Below are positions 11,851-23,024 of a DNA stretch of 64,000 nt, piece after piece. The notes under the pieces are model-generated. The model did not search any database and was not told the origin of the DNA. It saw only the letters and a program-made list of their open reading frames with translations. Source of the stretch: Cynocephalus volans (lineage: Eukaryota > Chordata > Mammalia > Dermoptera > Cynocephalidae); contig NC_084460.1 in NCBI RefSeq assembly GCF_027409185.1, forward strand, positions 60,772,501 through 60,836,500, read 5' to 3'. Made by a program: the position numbers and the translations under genes. Position 1 is the first letter of the stretch; every line of letters starts with the position of its first letter.

Positions 11851-12565
11851 AGATAAGGTGGGTGCCAGCAGACCCACAACACTGAAGGAAGAAGAGAACT
11901 AACTGGGTAACTCAGGTTGAGGCCCAGGCCAGGAGCAAGAAAACCAAGCTAAGCAGGGATAGCCATGGCAGACAGGGAAGGAAGGGAGACGCCACTTTGT
12001 AAGCACCTCAAAAGAGGCACAGATAACACCTGCAATTGATAAAGTCTCCAGGGGTGAGGAGAGGATTTGGTGAGTAGGTACTGCTTTCTTAGGTCAAGTT
12101 GAAAGTCCGCAGTAAAAGGCTTGCTCTAGCCCCTTCCCCCAGGAGAGACGGGAGCTGGGATCAGCCTGACATTGTGCTAAGATCCAGCTACAGTGGGAGG
12201 GGAGGACGCAGGCATCAGAAGAGAGCCCTGCCCAGGATTTGTGGATTTGGTACCTGCAAGAGCTGAGGTCAAGCCCTGCCTGGCACTGATGCAGGGAAAT
12301 CTAAAGCTCCAGAGCTGCCAGCAGCCACACATCCCACCATGCAGAGCAAGGACATCCACTACTGGAGAAGAATGCAGAATAGGGTTTCAGAACAAGGCTT
12401 TACTTAAAAACAAAATGACAACTTTCAGGAATCTGCTGTGTTTTGCAGTCTTGTGCTCCTTTGTATCTCAATCCATACCACCATCCACTGCTAACTGCTC
12501 CTCAGACTGATGGTGCAGGATTTGCATATTCTTTTACCTTCACATGTACTGTACTACAGTCATTG

Positions 12566-12926
12566 TACAGATGCCCCCTCACGATGGAGTTACGAGTTAC
12601 ATCTCGATAAACCCATTGTAAGTAGAAAGTGCATTTAATATACATAACCCAACAAACATCACAGCTTAGCCTCACCTACCTTAAATGTGCTCAGAACGCT
12701 CACATTGGCCTACAGCTGGGCAGAGTCATCTAACACGAAGCCTATTTTCTCATTAAGTGTTGAATATCTCACATAATTTAGCGAACACTGTACTGAAAGT
12801 GATAAACAGAATGACTGTATGGGTACTCGAAGTGTGGCTTCTACGAAATGTGTGACTATCCCACCATCATAAAATCAAAAAGTCCTTCAAGTAGAACCAA
12901 TCATCCTAAGTCGGGGACTGTCTGTA
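12566..12926. mobile_element. Tigger/pogo-like non-autonomous DNA transposon
   Basis: The ends are inverted: the left end starts TA-CAGATGCCCCCTCACG, and the reverse complement of the right end starts TA-CAGACAGTCCCCGACTT. A CAG-initiating inverted repeat next to TA is typical of Tigger-type (Tc1/mariner superfamily) elements. The inside has no open frame, so it is a MITE moved in trans and now immobile. Confidence 0.6.
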
Positions 12927-13343
12927 CTTCATTTAATTTTGTTTGTAAGTGAAAAGACGTGGAGGGTGATGGGAGCTGCTATTATAGGGCAGTCAGAGGA
13001 CACTCTGAAAAGGGACATTCAAACGGAGACCTCAAGGAATAAGGGAATGAGCTGTGAAGCTACTGGGATTGGGGAGAATGTACTAGGTTGAAAATAGCAA
13101 GGATAAACACTGAAGGGTCTCGAGGTCCTTTGAAAGGCCATGAGGAAGGAATGGACCCAAAGAGGAGCACTGTGGTGGGTTCCAAGTGGGCGCAGGTCAG
13201 GACCTGGATGTGGCACTAACTGCAGAGAAGGGCGAAACAGCCTGGTACTGGATCTCTATTTCCAAGGTAGGGCTGGAAGGACTCATGGATTGAGGTGTGA
13301 TTGAGATGAAGAAGGAATGTGGGGTAGTTACAGGTTTGGGGGC
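12927..13343. other. Intergenic DNA, no gene recognised
   Basis: About 420 bases of mixed-composition DNA with no recognisable exon or repeat family. Confidence 0.35.
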
Positions 13344-13766
13344 TGTATTAGTCTGTTTGTGTTGCTTATAACAAAATACATGGAACTGGGTATTTTACAA
13401 AGAAAAACATTTATTGCTTACAGTTTCTGAGGATAGGAAGCCCAAAGTCCATCTGGTAATGGCAACAGTGACCCAGGGGTCTCACATTACAAGATGGTGT
13501 AAGCAAAGAGGGCAGAGAGAGCATGAAAGACAGACTCTCCTTTTGAAGCCCTCAGAACCATGCCCCTGACCACCATTTTTAATCCATTCACTATTGCATG
13601 GTCCTACAATCTAATCACCTCTTCAAGGCTCCACTTTTCAATTACCATAATAGGATTTCCACCCTCTTAACAGTCACAGTTGGGGCTAAGTTTCTAATAC
13701 ATAAAACTTGGGGGACACAATTCAAGTTTCAGGAAGTTTTGGGGGGACATAATTCAATCCACTACA
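13344..13766 (-). repeat. Solo MaLR-type LTR, antisense
   Basis: Begins 'tgtattagtctgtttgtgttgc' and 'gggtattttacaaagaaaaac', the reverse complement of the 3' end of MaLR LTRs, and runs to about 'aatccactaca'. The body 'caatctaatcacctcttcaaggctcc' is the complement of the block seen in the LTR at 696-1096, so the two are related. No internal region remains. Confidence 0.65.
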
Positions 13767-14690
13767 GGGGGTGAGGAGAAAGTGGGAATGAAGTGATTGG
13801 TTTCAACTGTCATTTTCAAGGTGTCTATTAGACCCCCAGTGGAGAAGTGAGGAAAGGGGTCTGTCAGAGGGTCTGTATAGATGGTTTTTGGGATGGGGGA
13901 GGGGGGTCAGAGGGTGAGGAAGTAAGTGCAAGAAAGAAGAGATGCCCCAGGCACACAGGGCTCAGCAGTCAGGAGGAAGAGCAAACAAAGGAGACCAAGA
14001 TGTGCAGCAGGTGCCCAGTGCTGAGCTGGAAGCTTGTCACCTCTCCCCCAGGATGATGGAGATGGAGACGCAAAGGATCACTCAAAGCCCATTTCTCCAG
14101 AGCAGTGAGAGGCCCAGAAGGGGTTAATTCCAGGAGATGACTTCTTCAAGAGAGAAGCATTCCTTGGAAAAATAACCCTGAACTAGGTTTTCTCTCAGTT
14201 TTTATTATCCAGGCAAAGAGTTACAGAAAAGAACACAGGTGGTTAATCAGTCATAGTGAAAACATAAACAAACTGGCTACATAACAATTTTCATTAAAGC
14301 AGGTGCAACTTTAAAATAGTTTAAGCAATTTACCATCAAAAGAGCCATAAAACTAATGTATGACATATAAAAGAACCAATGAGATAATCGTTATGGCAAC
14401 ACTTAGTTCCTTGGAAACTTAGAGAAGCAGTTGAAGGTAAAATGTGGAACCAACCACTAATCAGCAGAGTAGCCTTGAAGCTTTTAACTCACATACTGTT
14501 TCATAATTAGGTTTAGCTGCACCAAGGGCATCTGCCCTTAGAGCAAGCACTTTTGCTGTGTTAAAATTCTCATATCCACACCAGACACTTATTAGTCCTG
14601 TGAAAGTTTTCAGTTTTTTCCCCAAGCTTAGCATTTCTATGTGCAATACTAAAAGGTTAGGTTCTTCCTCAAATTACAAGGCTTTGACAT
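13767..14690. other. Intergenic DNA, no gene recognised
   Basis: Purine-rich in 13840-14020 and AT-rich from 14160. No supportable coding region. Confidence 0.35.
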
Positions 14691-14875
14691 TGCTAAAACT
14701 AAGGACTGTGGTCCTTCTATGCTACAAAACTAAAGGGCTTTGGCCCTTCTAACAGCTAAGGATTGTTGTTCTACTAAGATAAAGATCCTACTAAGCTACA
14801 GCCTGATCTAAGGACTGCGGTTCTTCTAATCTAAGGGCTGTGGCTCTACTAGGCTAAAGGTTAAGGCCCTGTGAA
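14691..14875. repeat. Degenerate tandem array of small palindromes
   Basis: At least five spaced units share a short inverted pattern with the loop 'tgtgg' or similar: aaggactgtggtcctt, aagggctttggccctt, aggattgttgttct, aaggactgcggttctt, aagggctgtggctct. They are separated by 'ctaagctaa'-like linkers with a period of roughly 30-45 bases. Each unit could fold into a small hairpin. I do not know the parent repeat family. Confidence 0.6.
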
Positions 14876-15264
14876 ATACACGCACTTTATTAATGTTAGT
14901 ACTCTCCACAGAAGCTGAGGACTGAAATTTTCACTGGGCTCAGCAACACAGAGATGTTTGGTGACTCTGTCATGAACAACTTTGCTGGCACAGTGGAATG
15001 AAGGCCTGGTCGGAGAGGTTCAAGGAAGAATGGAAATGGAGACTATTTTTAGAAAGAATTTTGCTACGGTGTCTGGAGGCAAAGGTGGGGTCAAGGGAGG
15101 GTTTTATTATGACCTTCTATCAGTGCAGCAATTGCAGAGAAGGGCAGATTCCTGAACAGCAACCAAGGTGTCATATGGTACTGTTCCCAGGAAAGGTCTC
15201 TAGTTAATAGGAAACTCACAAAGTTAGAAACCAGAAATCACAACCTCTTGCCCTGCCCTATCAT

Positions 15265-15370
15265 CAGTTTTCTAGGGGACCTTGGGTAGATTATCTAACT
15301 TCCCAGTATTTTAGCTTTCTTTATCTACAAAATGAGCAGAGCAATTCCTGCCTTTTCCATCTCACAGCTT
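15265..15370 (+). repeat. MIR element
   Basis: The order 'gaccttgggtagattatctaactt...tttagctttctttatctacaaaatgag' is the conserved core of MIR SINEs in the sense direction. Confidence 0.6.
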
Positions 15371-15384
15371 TAAAAATGATTGGG

Positions 15385-15925
15385 TAACATCTTTCATGTA
15401 CACTAACATACCCATTCTACTTTCAGTATCTCTATGAATTTGACTAGTCTAGGTACCTCATATAAGAGGAATCATACAGTGCTGCTCTTTTTTGTGACTG
15501 GCTTATTTCACTTAGCATAATGTTTTCAAGGTTCATTCATACATATGGTAGCATGTGTCAGAATTTCCTTCCTTTTTAAGACTGAATGATATTCCATTGT
15601 GTGCATATACATTTTGTTGATGGACACTTGGATTGCTTCCACCTTTTGGCTACTGTGAATAAAGCAGCTACGAACATGGGTGTACAAATACCTCTTTGGG
15701 ACCCTGCTTTCAATTATTCTGGGTATATATCCAGAAGAGGGATTGCTGGATCATATGATAATTCTATTTTTCATTTTTTGAGAAAGCACCATACTGTTTT
15801 CCACAGCAGCTGCACCCTTTTACATTCCTACCAGTGTACAAGGGTTCCACTTTTTCCACATCCTTGCCAACACTTGTTATTTTCTGTTTTGTTGTTTTTC
15901 TGCTAGCAAACATCCTAATGGTTTA
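15385..15925 (-). repeat. LINE-1 fragment, antisense
   Basis: The + strand reads 'gatattccattgtgtgcatatacattttgttgatgg' and 'ttggctactgtgaataaagcagctacgaacat', the antisense of a well-known segment near the 3' end of L1 ORF2. It is 5'- and 3'-truncated and non-coding. Confidence 0.7.
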
Positions 15926-15994
15926 GCCCATGGTGAGTAATCAGGCTGGTCACCATATACCAAGTGACATAATAAATCAGAATGTATTTTGAAA

Positions 15995-16720
15995 AAGAAT
16001 TGTATCAGTCAGGATTCAACCAGGAAAACAGAAAGCACTAAAAGGACTTTAATGAGGGAAGTTTAATGGAGGATCTAATTGGTTACACAGGTAATGTTAA
16101 GGCTGAGAAGCCAAACAGCAGAAAGCCGTTGACAAACACAACAGGGAATAAGCCAAAGATCTGTACAAGAGTAAACTGCTGTGTAACTTACCTGCATTGC
16201 ACTTCACATTACACAAAGGACCTCCATCCACCACATCTTAAATCCACAACGGCCACTCACAACGTCTGTTGCAGGAAATGAGAAAAGGACAAGAGCAGGA
16301 AGAGGAAACCTGCTTGTTTGTGAGGAGGACAGCCAGATAGACAGTACAGCCCATTCCCTGAGGATGTAGGCAAGCACAGCCACAGGAAATAAAGACAGAT
16401 ACAGAGCTCCGCCCCCATGTAGAGCACCATTCAGTTGGGCCAATGAGCTCCCATCCAGCTAAGGTGTCAATCATCAGAGACCACCAGGGCTCAACCAATG
16501 GCCAAAGGACAGGAATCCAGCTGGGAGGACTTAAACCCCAGGGAATGTAACTGTGGGGGCTCTTGAGCCACGCTATTGCTGGAGCCTGCTCCATCCTCTC
16601 TGGAGTGTACTCTCTTTACTAAATAAAGTGTTCTTTGCTTTTCACCTCTGGCATGTCTCGTCCAATTCTTTGTTCAAGACACTGAGAACCTGGATTTAAC
16701 AGGCGGAAACTGCAGTTTCC
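15995..16720 (+). repeat. LTR retroelement fragments
   Basis: The right half ends with 'ctggagtgtactctctttactaaataaagtgttctttgc', a promoter-distal LTR segment with an AATAAA signal at about 16620. The left half begins 'gtatcagtcaggattcaaccagg', a common start of old ERVL-type LTRs. Two different elements may be joined here. No retroviral coding sequence was recognised next to them. Confidence 0.45.
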
Positions 16721-17238
16721 CACATCTTTGTTCCCTGACCGAGAACCTGGCACTTTTCCAGTAACACATCTAGTAAAATAGGTTGACTTTTTCAATCAAT
16801 GGCTTCAGGAAGCACCTAAAAAGGCTTTCAGACACCTTACCGCACTAAAATTGACAGCTGTGCCCAGTCAAGATGTTTCTTGTTGTATCCTTGAAGCAGG
16901 CTCGCTGGGTCCTAGGGAAAGGGAGGTGAAAGAGATTCTGTCCTCAAGGAGCAGCTAGCATAGTCTTAAAAAAAAGTTTCACAACTGAGAAAGGGGAGAA
17001 CTCAGAGAAAACGAACCTAAGTTGAACAGTAGCAGCAGGAGGAAGCTGGTGGGAGAAGCAGTGGGAGGCCTTCAAGAGTGTGACTAGTGTGATGAACCAC
17101 AGGCAGCAGCCCCTCCGGGAGGCTGAGAATGAGTAGGCACGTAGGAGCTGCCTCAGAACAGGAATGACTGGGATGCAGGCGAGCTTGTCAGTGAACTGAC
17201 GAGTCAGGAGACCTGGGCCGAGATGTCTGGGGCACGGA
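16721..17238. other. Intergenic DNA between LTR fragments
   Basis: About 500 bases with no recognisable gene. It could be remnant internal retroelement sequence, but no motif was seen that would support this. Confidence 0.3.
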
Positions 17239-17720
17239 TGTAAGAAAATAACCTAAGTGATTCATTTTCAGAAATAAGTCAGGCCCAGCCTGAAAGTTGT
17301 CTGACTGGCCCAGCCCATTCCTGGGGGGTCGCTGGATAGATAAAGTTGTCCTTGAGATGGTAATGAGTTAATAGCCCTCTATTGTTCTCTTCCTTTCCTA
17401 ATGTTTCTCCTTTCACAGGGTTTTGGGTGGGCCCCTTTTGCGGGCTTGTCTTGAGCCCTCAAAGAAATTTCCTACAAGGGGGTAGTAAATTGGGGTACTT
17501 TTAGACGTCATCAAGGAAGATTGTGCACCCCAACCAACGAGGAAGCGGGGGCAGGGACTTGCACGCTAGGAAATAGATTGCTTGTTACAGCCCTTTTCCG
17601 TGTGCCTGCCCGTCAGACACCGGAACCTTGCAAGGCTATAATTAAAGTCTCGCTTCGCTGTACCTCATGTCTCCATATCCATCCTTTGGCCTTGGACAAG
17701 TGAGGGTGTTTCTCACATGG
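17239..17720 (+). repeat. Putative ERV1-like solo LTR
   Basis: The block 'ccttgcaaggctataattaaagtctcgcttcgctg' near 17625-17660, with a late ATTAAA signal and a terminal 'gagggtgtttctcaca', has the organisation of a class I LTR. Its sequence is less decayed than the neighbouring MaLR copies. Exact ends and a target duplication were not established. Confidence 0.45.
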
Positions 17721-18229
17721 AAAAGCGAACCAAAAACAAACGATGGGAGCACCACCACCAAATTTTGGACGTGGGGCATTAAGGAGTCAAGGATGTTGAA
17801 CGGGGAACAGGAGAAGAAAAGCAGGTTGGTTGGAGTAGGAGGGCTAACCCTTCCTTTACCAACTCTGTAACCTTCTCAAAGAAATCACCTAAGCCTTGCA
17901 GTCTTGAACACTTAAAAATATTTTTTTGTTCTGAGATCACTATAGATTTGTATGCCGTTGTAAGAAACAGAGCCTGTGTACCTTTGGCCGGGATTCCTCC
18001 ACCCTGCAAAACTACAGCACAATTTCACAGCCGCTGTGGACACTGACATGCAACAGAGCACACATCCATCAGCACAAAGGTCCCTCCTGTGACCTTTTAA
18101 TAGCCACACCCACTCTGCCCCCAAACTAACTTTTAATGGTGACAGGATTCACCCAGGCCGTTAAGGGAGCCTACTCCGAACAAAGAACAGGGTCAGGCGC
18201 AGGGAGGGGCACCCCAAACAACCCACAGC
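17721..18229. other. Upstream flank of SFT2D3
   Basis: About 500 bases of mixed composition between the LTR and the CpG island. Open frames on either strand are under 80 codons and unmatched. It may hold distal promoter elements, but none can be named. Confidence 0.35.
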
Positions 18230-19250
18230 ACCTCAGATGCAGGAGGGAACTGCCGTGCATGACAGGCCCCGCCCCTCCCGCCGCTGCCGACCAACCACCG
18301 CCCAAGGGCCGAGCCGCTTCCGCTCGCGGCCCAGGAGAGTCAAAAACGGGCTGCAGCCCTCCCCTCCCAAGATGGCGGACCTCCACCGCCAGCTGCAGGA
18401 GTACTTGGCGCAGGGGAAAGCGGGCGGCGGACCGGCGGCCAAGGAGCCACTGCTCGCCTCGGGGAAGGCGGAGGAGCCCGAGGGCGGGGGAGGGCCGGCG
18501 GAGAAGTGGCTGGGCCCCGCGGGCCTGCGCTGGACGTGGGCGCGGAGCCCCGCGGAGCCGGTGGCGGCGGGAGCAGCGTGCTTGCCGAGCGTGACGCGCG
18601 GGCAGCGGCTGGCGTTGGGTGGCAGCTGCCTGGGGCTGGCCGCTCTCTGTTTCGGCCTGGCCGCGCTCTACGTGCCCGTGCTGCTGCTGCGCGCGCGCAA
18701 GTTCGCACTGCTCTGGTCGCTGGGCTCGGCGCTGGCGCTGACTGGCGGTGCGCTGTTGCGGGGCGGCGCGTCGTGCGGGCGCCTGCTGCGCGGCGAAGAG
18801 GTGCCGTCGCGGCCCGCGCTGGTCTACGGGGCCGCGCTGGGCGCCACGCTGTACGCGGCGCTGGGGCTGCGCAGCACGCTGCTCACGGTGCTGGGCGCCT
18901 GCGCGCAGGTGGGCGCGCTCCTGGCCGCGCTTTTGGGCCTGCTGCCGTGGGGCGGTGCCACCGCGCTGCGCCTCGCCCTAGGCCGTCTGGGCCGCGGCTC
19001 CGGCCTCTCCAAGGCGCTCCCCGTGTAAGAGCCGTGGGTTGCGCCTTGGGAAAGGACTCGGAGCCAGCCCCGGGACCCAGCGCCGTCGGGAAAGGATACG
19101 GATCCAGCCCCGGGACCCAGCTCAGGCCGAGCCGAGGACTGCACCCGTAGGTTCCCCGACCGCCAGCCGCGACGCACCCCGGTGATCCCCGGAACGGGTA
19201 GAAGGCTCTCCCCCTTGACTGCCGGCGAATCTGTAAACATTGAGCGGCTG
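18230..19250 (+). promoter_or_regulatory. SFT2D3: CpG island and promoter of SFT2D3
   Basis: About 1 kb of very GC-rich, CpG-dense DNA covering the presumed transcription start, the 5' UTR and the whole coding sequence. GC boxes of Sp1 type (ccccgcccc near 18267) lie about 100 bases before the start codon. No TATA box was seen, as expected for a CpG-island promoter. The exact start site cannot be read from the sequence. Confidence 0.7.
18372..19028 (+). CDS. SFT2D3: SFT2 domain-containing protein 3
   Basis: An intact single-exon gene of 218 codons, close to the 215 residues I recall for human SFT2D3. The SFT2 family consists of small Golgi/endosome membrane proteins; yeast Sft2 acts in transport from endosomes to the Golgi. 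The N-terminal 70 residues are cytosolic, Gly/Ala/Glu-rich and low in complexity, starting MADLHRQLQEYLAQGKAGGG. The family motif begins near residue 70 (ACLPSVTRGQRLALGGSCLG). Four hydrophobic spans follow at about 80-106, 110-130, 148-166 and 169-192, then a short basic tail. The start at 18372 is chosen because it has a strong context (CCAAGATGG) and matches the family N-terminus. The frame stays open 135 bases further upstream, to 18237, but that part is 5' UTR-like. There are no introns. Confidence 0.95.
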   Translation: MADLHRQLQEYLAQGKAGGGPAAKEPLLASGKAEEPEGGGGPAEKWLGPAGLRWTWARSPAEPVAAGAACLPSVTRGQRLALGGSCLGLAALCFGLAALYVPVLLLRARKFALLWSLGSALALTGGALLRGGASCGRLLRGEEVPSRPALVYGAALGATLYAALGLRSTLLTVLGACAQVGALLAALLGLLPWGGATALRLALGRLGRGSGLSKALPV

Positions 19251-20164
19251 TTTGGAACTGCGGCTCAAGCAGTTGCGGAAGCTCCGCGATTTCAGCGTCT
19301 TGTGCTATCCTTGGTAGCATGTGCTCTGAAAATACTAAATTTTGTCGTTGAATTGGTGATAATATGCTGGGAACCAGCTATTAGAAGTTGCTTTTGCATT
19401 AACTTTTTTTAGACTGAGCTGAGTAAAAAAGAATGGGTCTTTGAATCAGCTGTTTTTGTGATTTTTCTCAGGTGTATCTTTTACCTTTTGTCATTTAAGA
19501 AATCCAGTGGCAGATGTAGTAGCTACAATAGCTTTTTGGTTTTGTCTATATAAAGGACTTGGAAATTACTTTCCCTTATTCTTGAGTGCATTGAATCCAG
19601 AAGGGTATCAAATTAAACACTAAATTTAGCCACTGGATTTTTTAAAGTACTTATTTTATTTAAGACGGTTTATCTCGGTTTTTTTCTTTCAGTTAGAGAA
19701 ATTGTAAATACGGTGCCTTATAACAGTAGGGGAAAATTAGTTCTGTATTAGAGGACGAAAGCAATGCACCAAAAAATTTCCTGCCCCAAGAAGCATGGTA
19801 TCCAGTAAGGTGCATGTAAATACTTGAGAGGTCTCTGCATGTAACTGACCTAGGGAATCCTGGGAGACTGGAAGATAATTCTACATCCAGAATTCCCATA
19901 TTTGATGGATTTCTACAAGCTCTAATTATTCTTAATTTTATGGTCTGCTTTTTAAACCTGCAGGCTGAGTGTAATGCAATGTAAGATGCTTTCCATATTT
20001 ATTTGCTAAATTTCCTTCATTCTAGGTTCATTGCTTTTACCTACCTTAACTTATTGCCAGAAACTATGGGCCCGATATTCTGGTGAGTCCAGAAAATTAC
20101 GTTTTGTCAATACCTATAAACTAGTAAGTAAAATGTTCTTAGAATATTAAAATTCTATGTCACT

Positions 20165-20320
20165 GGCCCACAAGCTTGACTGCATATCAGAATTAACTTG
20201 AAGAGCCACACTTCAGATCAATTCAATTAGAATCTCTGGGGGAATGGGACCCAGGTATCAGTTTTTTAAAGCTCCCCAGATGATTCCATGTTCAGTCAAT
20301 GCTAAGAATCACTTTTCTGC
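20165..20320 (+). repeat. MER5-like hAT transposon fragment
   Basis: Matches the general order of MER5A: 'gcatatcagaattaacttgaagagc', 'agaatctctgggggaatgggacccaggtatcag', 'ctccccagatgattcc', 'ctaagaatcactt'. It is an old non-autonomous hAT-Charlie copy in the shared 3' UTR region. Confidence 0.55.
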
Positions 20321-20625
20321 GCATTGGCTCGCACAGTTTGATGAAAATAATTGTTTTGGGGGCTGAATTTCAGTGTTGTCTTAACAGGGTGTGTAGGGCA
20401 GCAATAGAACACTGTCTCTTCCTCCAACTCCCAGATTTTTGTTCGTAAGTCCTGAGCAGTGCCCTAAAGCCCTACCCCAGGAAGTGACACTAAAGTGGCC
20501 TACATCCACACTAGGCTTGCAGGCTACCACTCCCCCTTAGTATTCACTAAGAATACTGCCTTGTTTCCCTTTCAGTAAATAGGGTTATCTACCTCAAAAG
20601 GATGCTTATGAAAGCAAATGCAGTG

Positions 20626-20717
20626 GTTGTTTTGTTTTTTGGTGGCTGTCCAGTACAGGGATAGAACCCTGGACCTTGGGGTTATCAGGCAGTACCATGC
20701 TCTAACCAGCCAGCCCC
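20626..20717 (-). mobile_element. tRNA-derived SINE, monomer, in the 3' UTR region
   Basis: On - it reads tRNA-like A and B boxes with an A-rich tail (+ strand T-rich 20628-20640). The near-perfect direct repeat aaatgcagtg / aaatacagtg lies at 20616-20625 and 20718-20727. It would be transcribed in the 3' UTR of whichever gene extends this far. Confidence 0.8.
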
Positions 20718-22794
20718 AAATACAGTGTTTTCAGGGGGTGATTTATATTTTTTCCAGTTGGAAAGACTTGTGCCATTGGCTGCCTTTCTAGTCCCTTAAT
20801 TAGATTTTGTTCTAAGTTTCTCTAGAATTTGCAATGGCTGCAGATTTTACATTGTTTAGCACATATTTATGTTGATGCTATTGTATTTAATATCAAGGTT
20901 TTGTTTCCAACATTTTCTCAAGAATTCAAATTGTTTGAAAATCTAGTTTTTATAAAATTCAAAGCACAATATCTTGTATGTATTTTGACAGTCATGTTTT
21001 AAAATGCCATATATATATCCTAAGTATTTAATACATTTATAATATAGAGATTTCTGTTTTCTGTAAATGAATTGATTCGAAAATATGATCTGGTTTTCTG
21101 TTTACTGAGGTACCCTGTTTATAAAGCTAAAGCCTAAAATGTTAATAAAATTCTTTCCGTATGAACCTCAGAAAAAGGAGCCTAAATCTCAGTTGGGTTT
21201 GGTCTCTGGATCCCTCCTTAGCTTCTTGGAACTTGATTGTAATTTTCTTTTTAAGTTATACCAGTGGAGGGGTAAGGAGTATCCACAAACTAAAGCAGTC
21301 TTGAGCCTCCTAATAGTGTGTTTATGGTGGGGTGCTGATAAGATGTTTTAAATTTCAAAGTAAAATGAAATTTTTTACTTGGAATCTCTAGGTTCTAAAA
21401 CTCCAAAAAGCAGTATGTGGGGTTGACATTTTCTCACTCAACACAGCTTTTACTCTTTTTTTTATATATTAATAGGGCAGCAGTTCGATTTTTATATACT
21501 TGTCCAACTATGGCAGCATCCCTTTTGTTAGCAACCATTGAGACTTCCAGCACCACTAAGTTTTGCCAAGTAAACTTTTCTCCAGTACCAAATTGAAATT
21601 GGCAATGAAAATATTAGGGTGACCATAGGACTGTCCTTTTAAATAAAAGCTTTCTTATAAAAACAAGATGAGGGTCAGTATAGAAGCTATCATGGAGTAT
21701 CGCAAACTGAATTTTGGGCTTCCAATCCAAACTGGACCAAATGTTACATTTATTTAAAACAAGGAATTTACCATGGACAAGAACTTTCTGGCTTACTAAA
21801 AGTTAGAACTATCCTCTGCTTTAAACACTAGTATTTCCACATAGCTAGTATAGAGAAGGAAGAGATTATTTAAGTTTTGCAAAATTGTTTTAGGAGATAT
21901 TTTGGTCCACTCCTTTTCAACTTAATGTGTGCAATGATTTATGGTTATCAAAAGGGTATGAATAGTTAATTTCTGGCCTACATCACTTTCTTCTCATCAA
22001 AACAAGGCAATTCAGATCTAAAGTGTGATTACTAGGAGATGCACCCACGGGAGAGCCCCTAGTTGGACAGTCAGAATATTTAAATTTTTCTTCAAAGTTT
22101 AATTTTCCATCTGCCAGAGCATGTCTAACTAAGGCTTTGAACCTACTTCAAACTACATTAGATTAGTTTTCAAGTATCCCTCACTATATGACAAAATAGT
22201 GAAATAGAATGGCTAGGTAAGAACTAGTTGAAAACCCAAAGTCCACAGATAAAATTAATTTAGATGACTTAGTGGTTCCTATCAAGTATACTTATGAATA
22301 TCACCAATAACTACATTCCTCAGCAAATCAGGTGCAATGGAAACCAAGTGTTTCCTTAAGGCAAACACTTCACAACTAGTTAATTCTTGCATAAATCACA
22401 TTCTGTATTCATACAAAAACAACTTAATGTTTTTTCTCTGACAAACTGTACATATAGAAACACATTTCCAATTGGACATGAACTTAAATTTGTGGAGGTG
22501 CTCCATGACTTGTGACACTTAAAAAAAAAAAAAAAAAGATTCCAGCTTTTATCTTCACAAAACAACATGGAAGTTAGGGCAATTAGGGTTGACAGGACAA
22601 GACAAGGCCAGCTACTCTGGGTAGCTGACAGCAGTCTCTTCATCTTGAAGACCTCATTAGGGGCTCCTGGGATTCAGCTGCCCCAGAAGAGTTCAGAGCT
22701 ACAATGGTGCAGGCTTTCTTTTGTCTTGCTTGGTAAGTCCACAAGAAGTTCTTAAATACTGTCCAGAAAGGCCTAGAGGAACTCAGCCCAACTT

Positions 22795-23024
22795 CTACCG
22801 ACCTCTTCCACCACCCCTTGAAGCTCCTCGCCTTGGCGGGCCAGAGTTCATGTTACTCCCTCTACCCCAGTTACTGCCACTCCGGCCCCCTCGAGAAGGG
22901 GTGCCACTACCCGGAGGGCCCCCAAAAGGTTCATCTCTGTGGTATCCATCATGGTGATCCCCATCCAAGGAACTGGAACGCCCGGATTTTGGCACTCTCT
23001 GGGAAGGTCCTGGGCCACCTCGGC
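22795..23024 (-). CDS. WDR33: WDR33 terminal coding exon
   Basis: The last coding segment: 227 coding bases plus a TAG stop at 22795-22797. It encodes VPKSGRSSSLDGDHHDGYHR, GGPPGSGTPSRGGRSGSNWG and the Arg/Gly-rich tail GPPRRGASRGGGRGR, which matches the known end of WDR33. The acceptor is tttcag. The 3' UTR continues to lower coordinates. Confidence 0.95.

Larger units (their letters stand above)
19029..22794. other. Facing 3' UTRs of SFT2D3 (+) and WDR33 (-)
   Basis: These 3.8 kb separate the two stop codons. Both genes converge here. I recall the human 3' UTRs as long, so they may overlap as antisense. Candidate poly(A) signals on + (AATAAA) are at 21144-21149 and 21642-21647. On - (TTTATT on the + strand) they are at 21749-21754, 19998-20003 and 19655-19660. 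The actual ends cannot be decided from sequence. Open frames inside are short and unmatched. One SINE and one MER5-like fragment are inserted. Confidence 0.6.

Noticed and set aside
18340-19320. Several 70-215-codon frames on both strands across SFT2D3
   Set aside because: The GC-rich island keeps all frames open. Only the 18372 frame matches a protein family. The others are Arg/Ala/Pro-rich noise.
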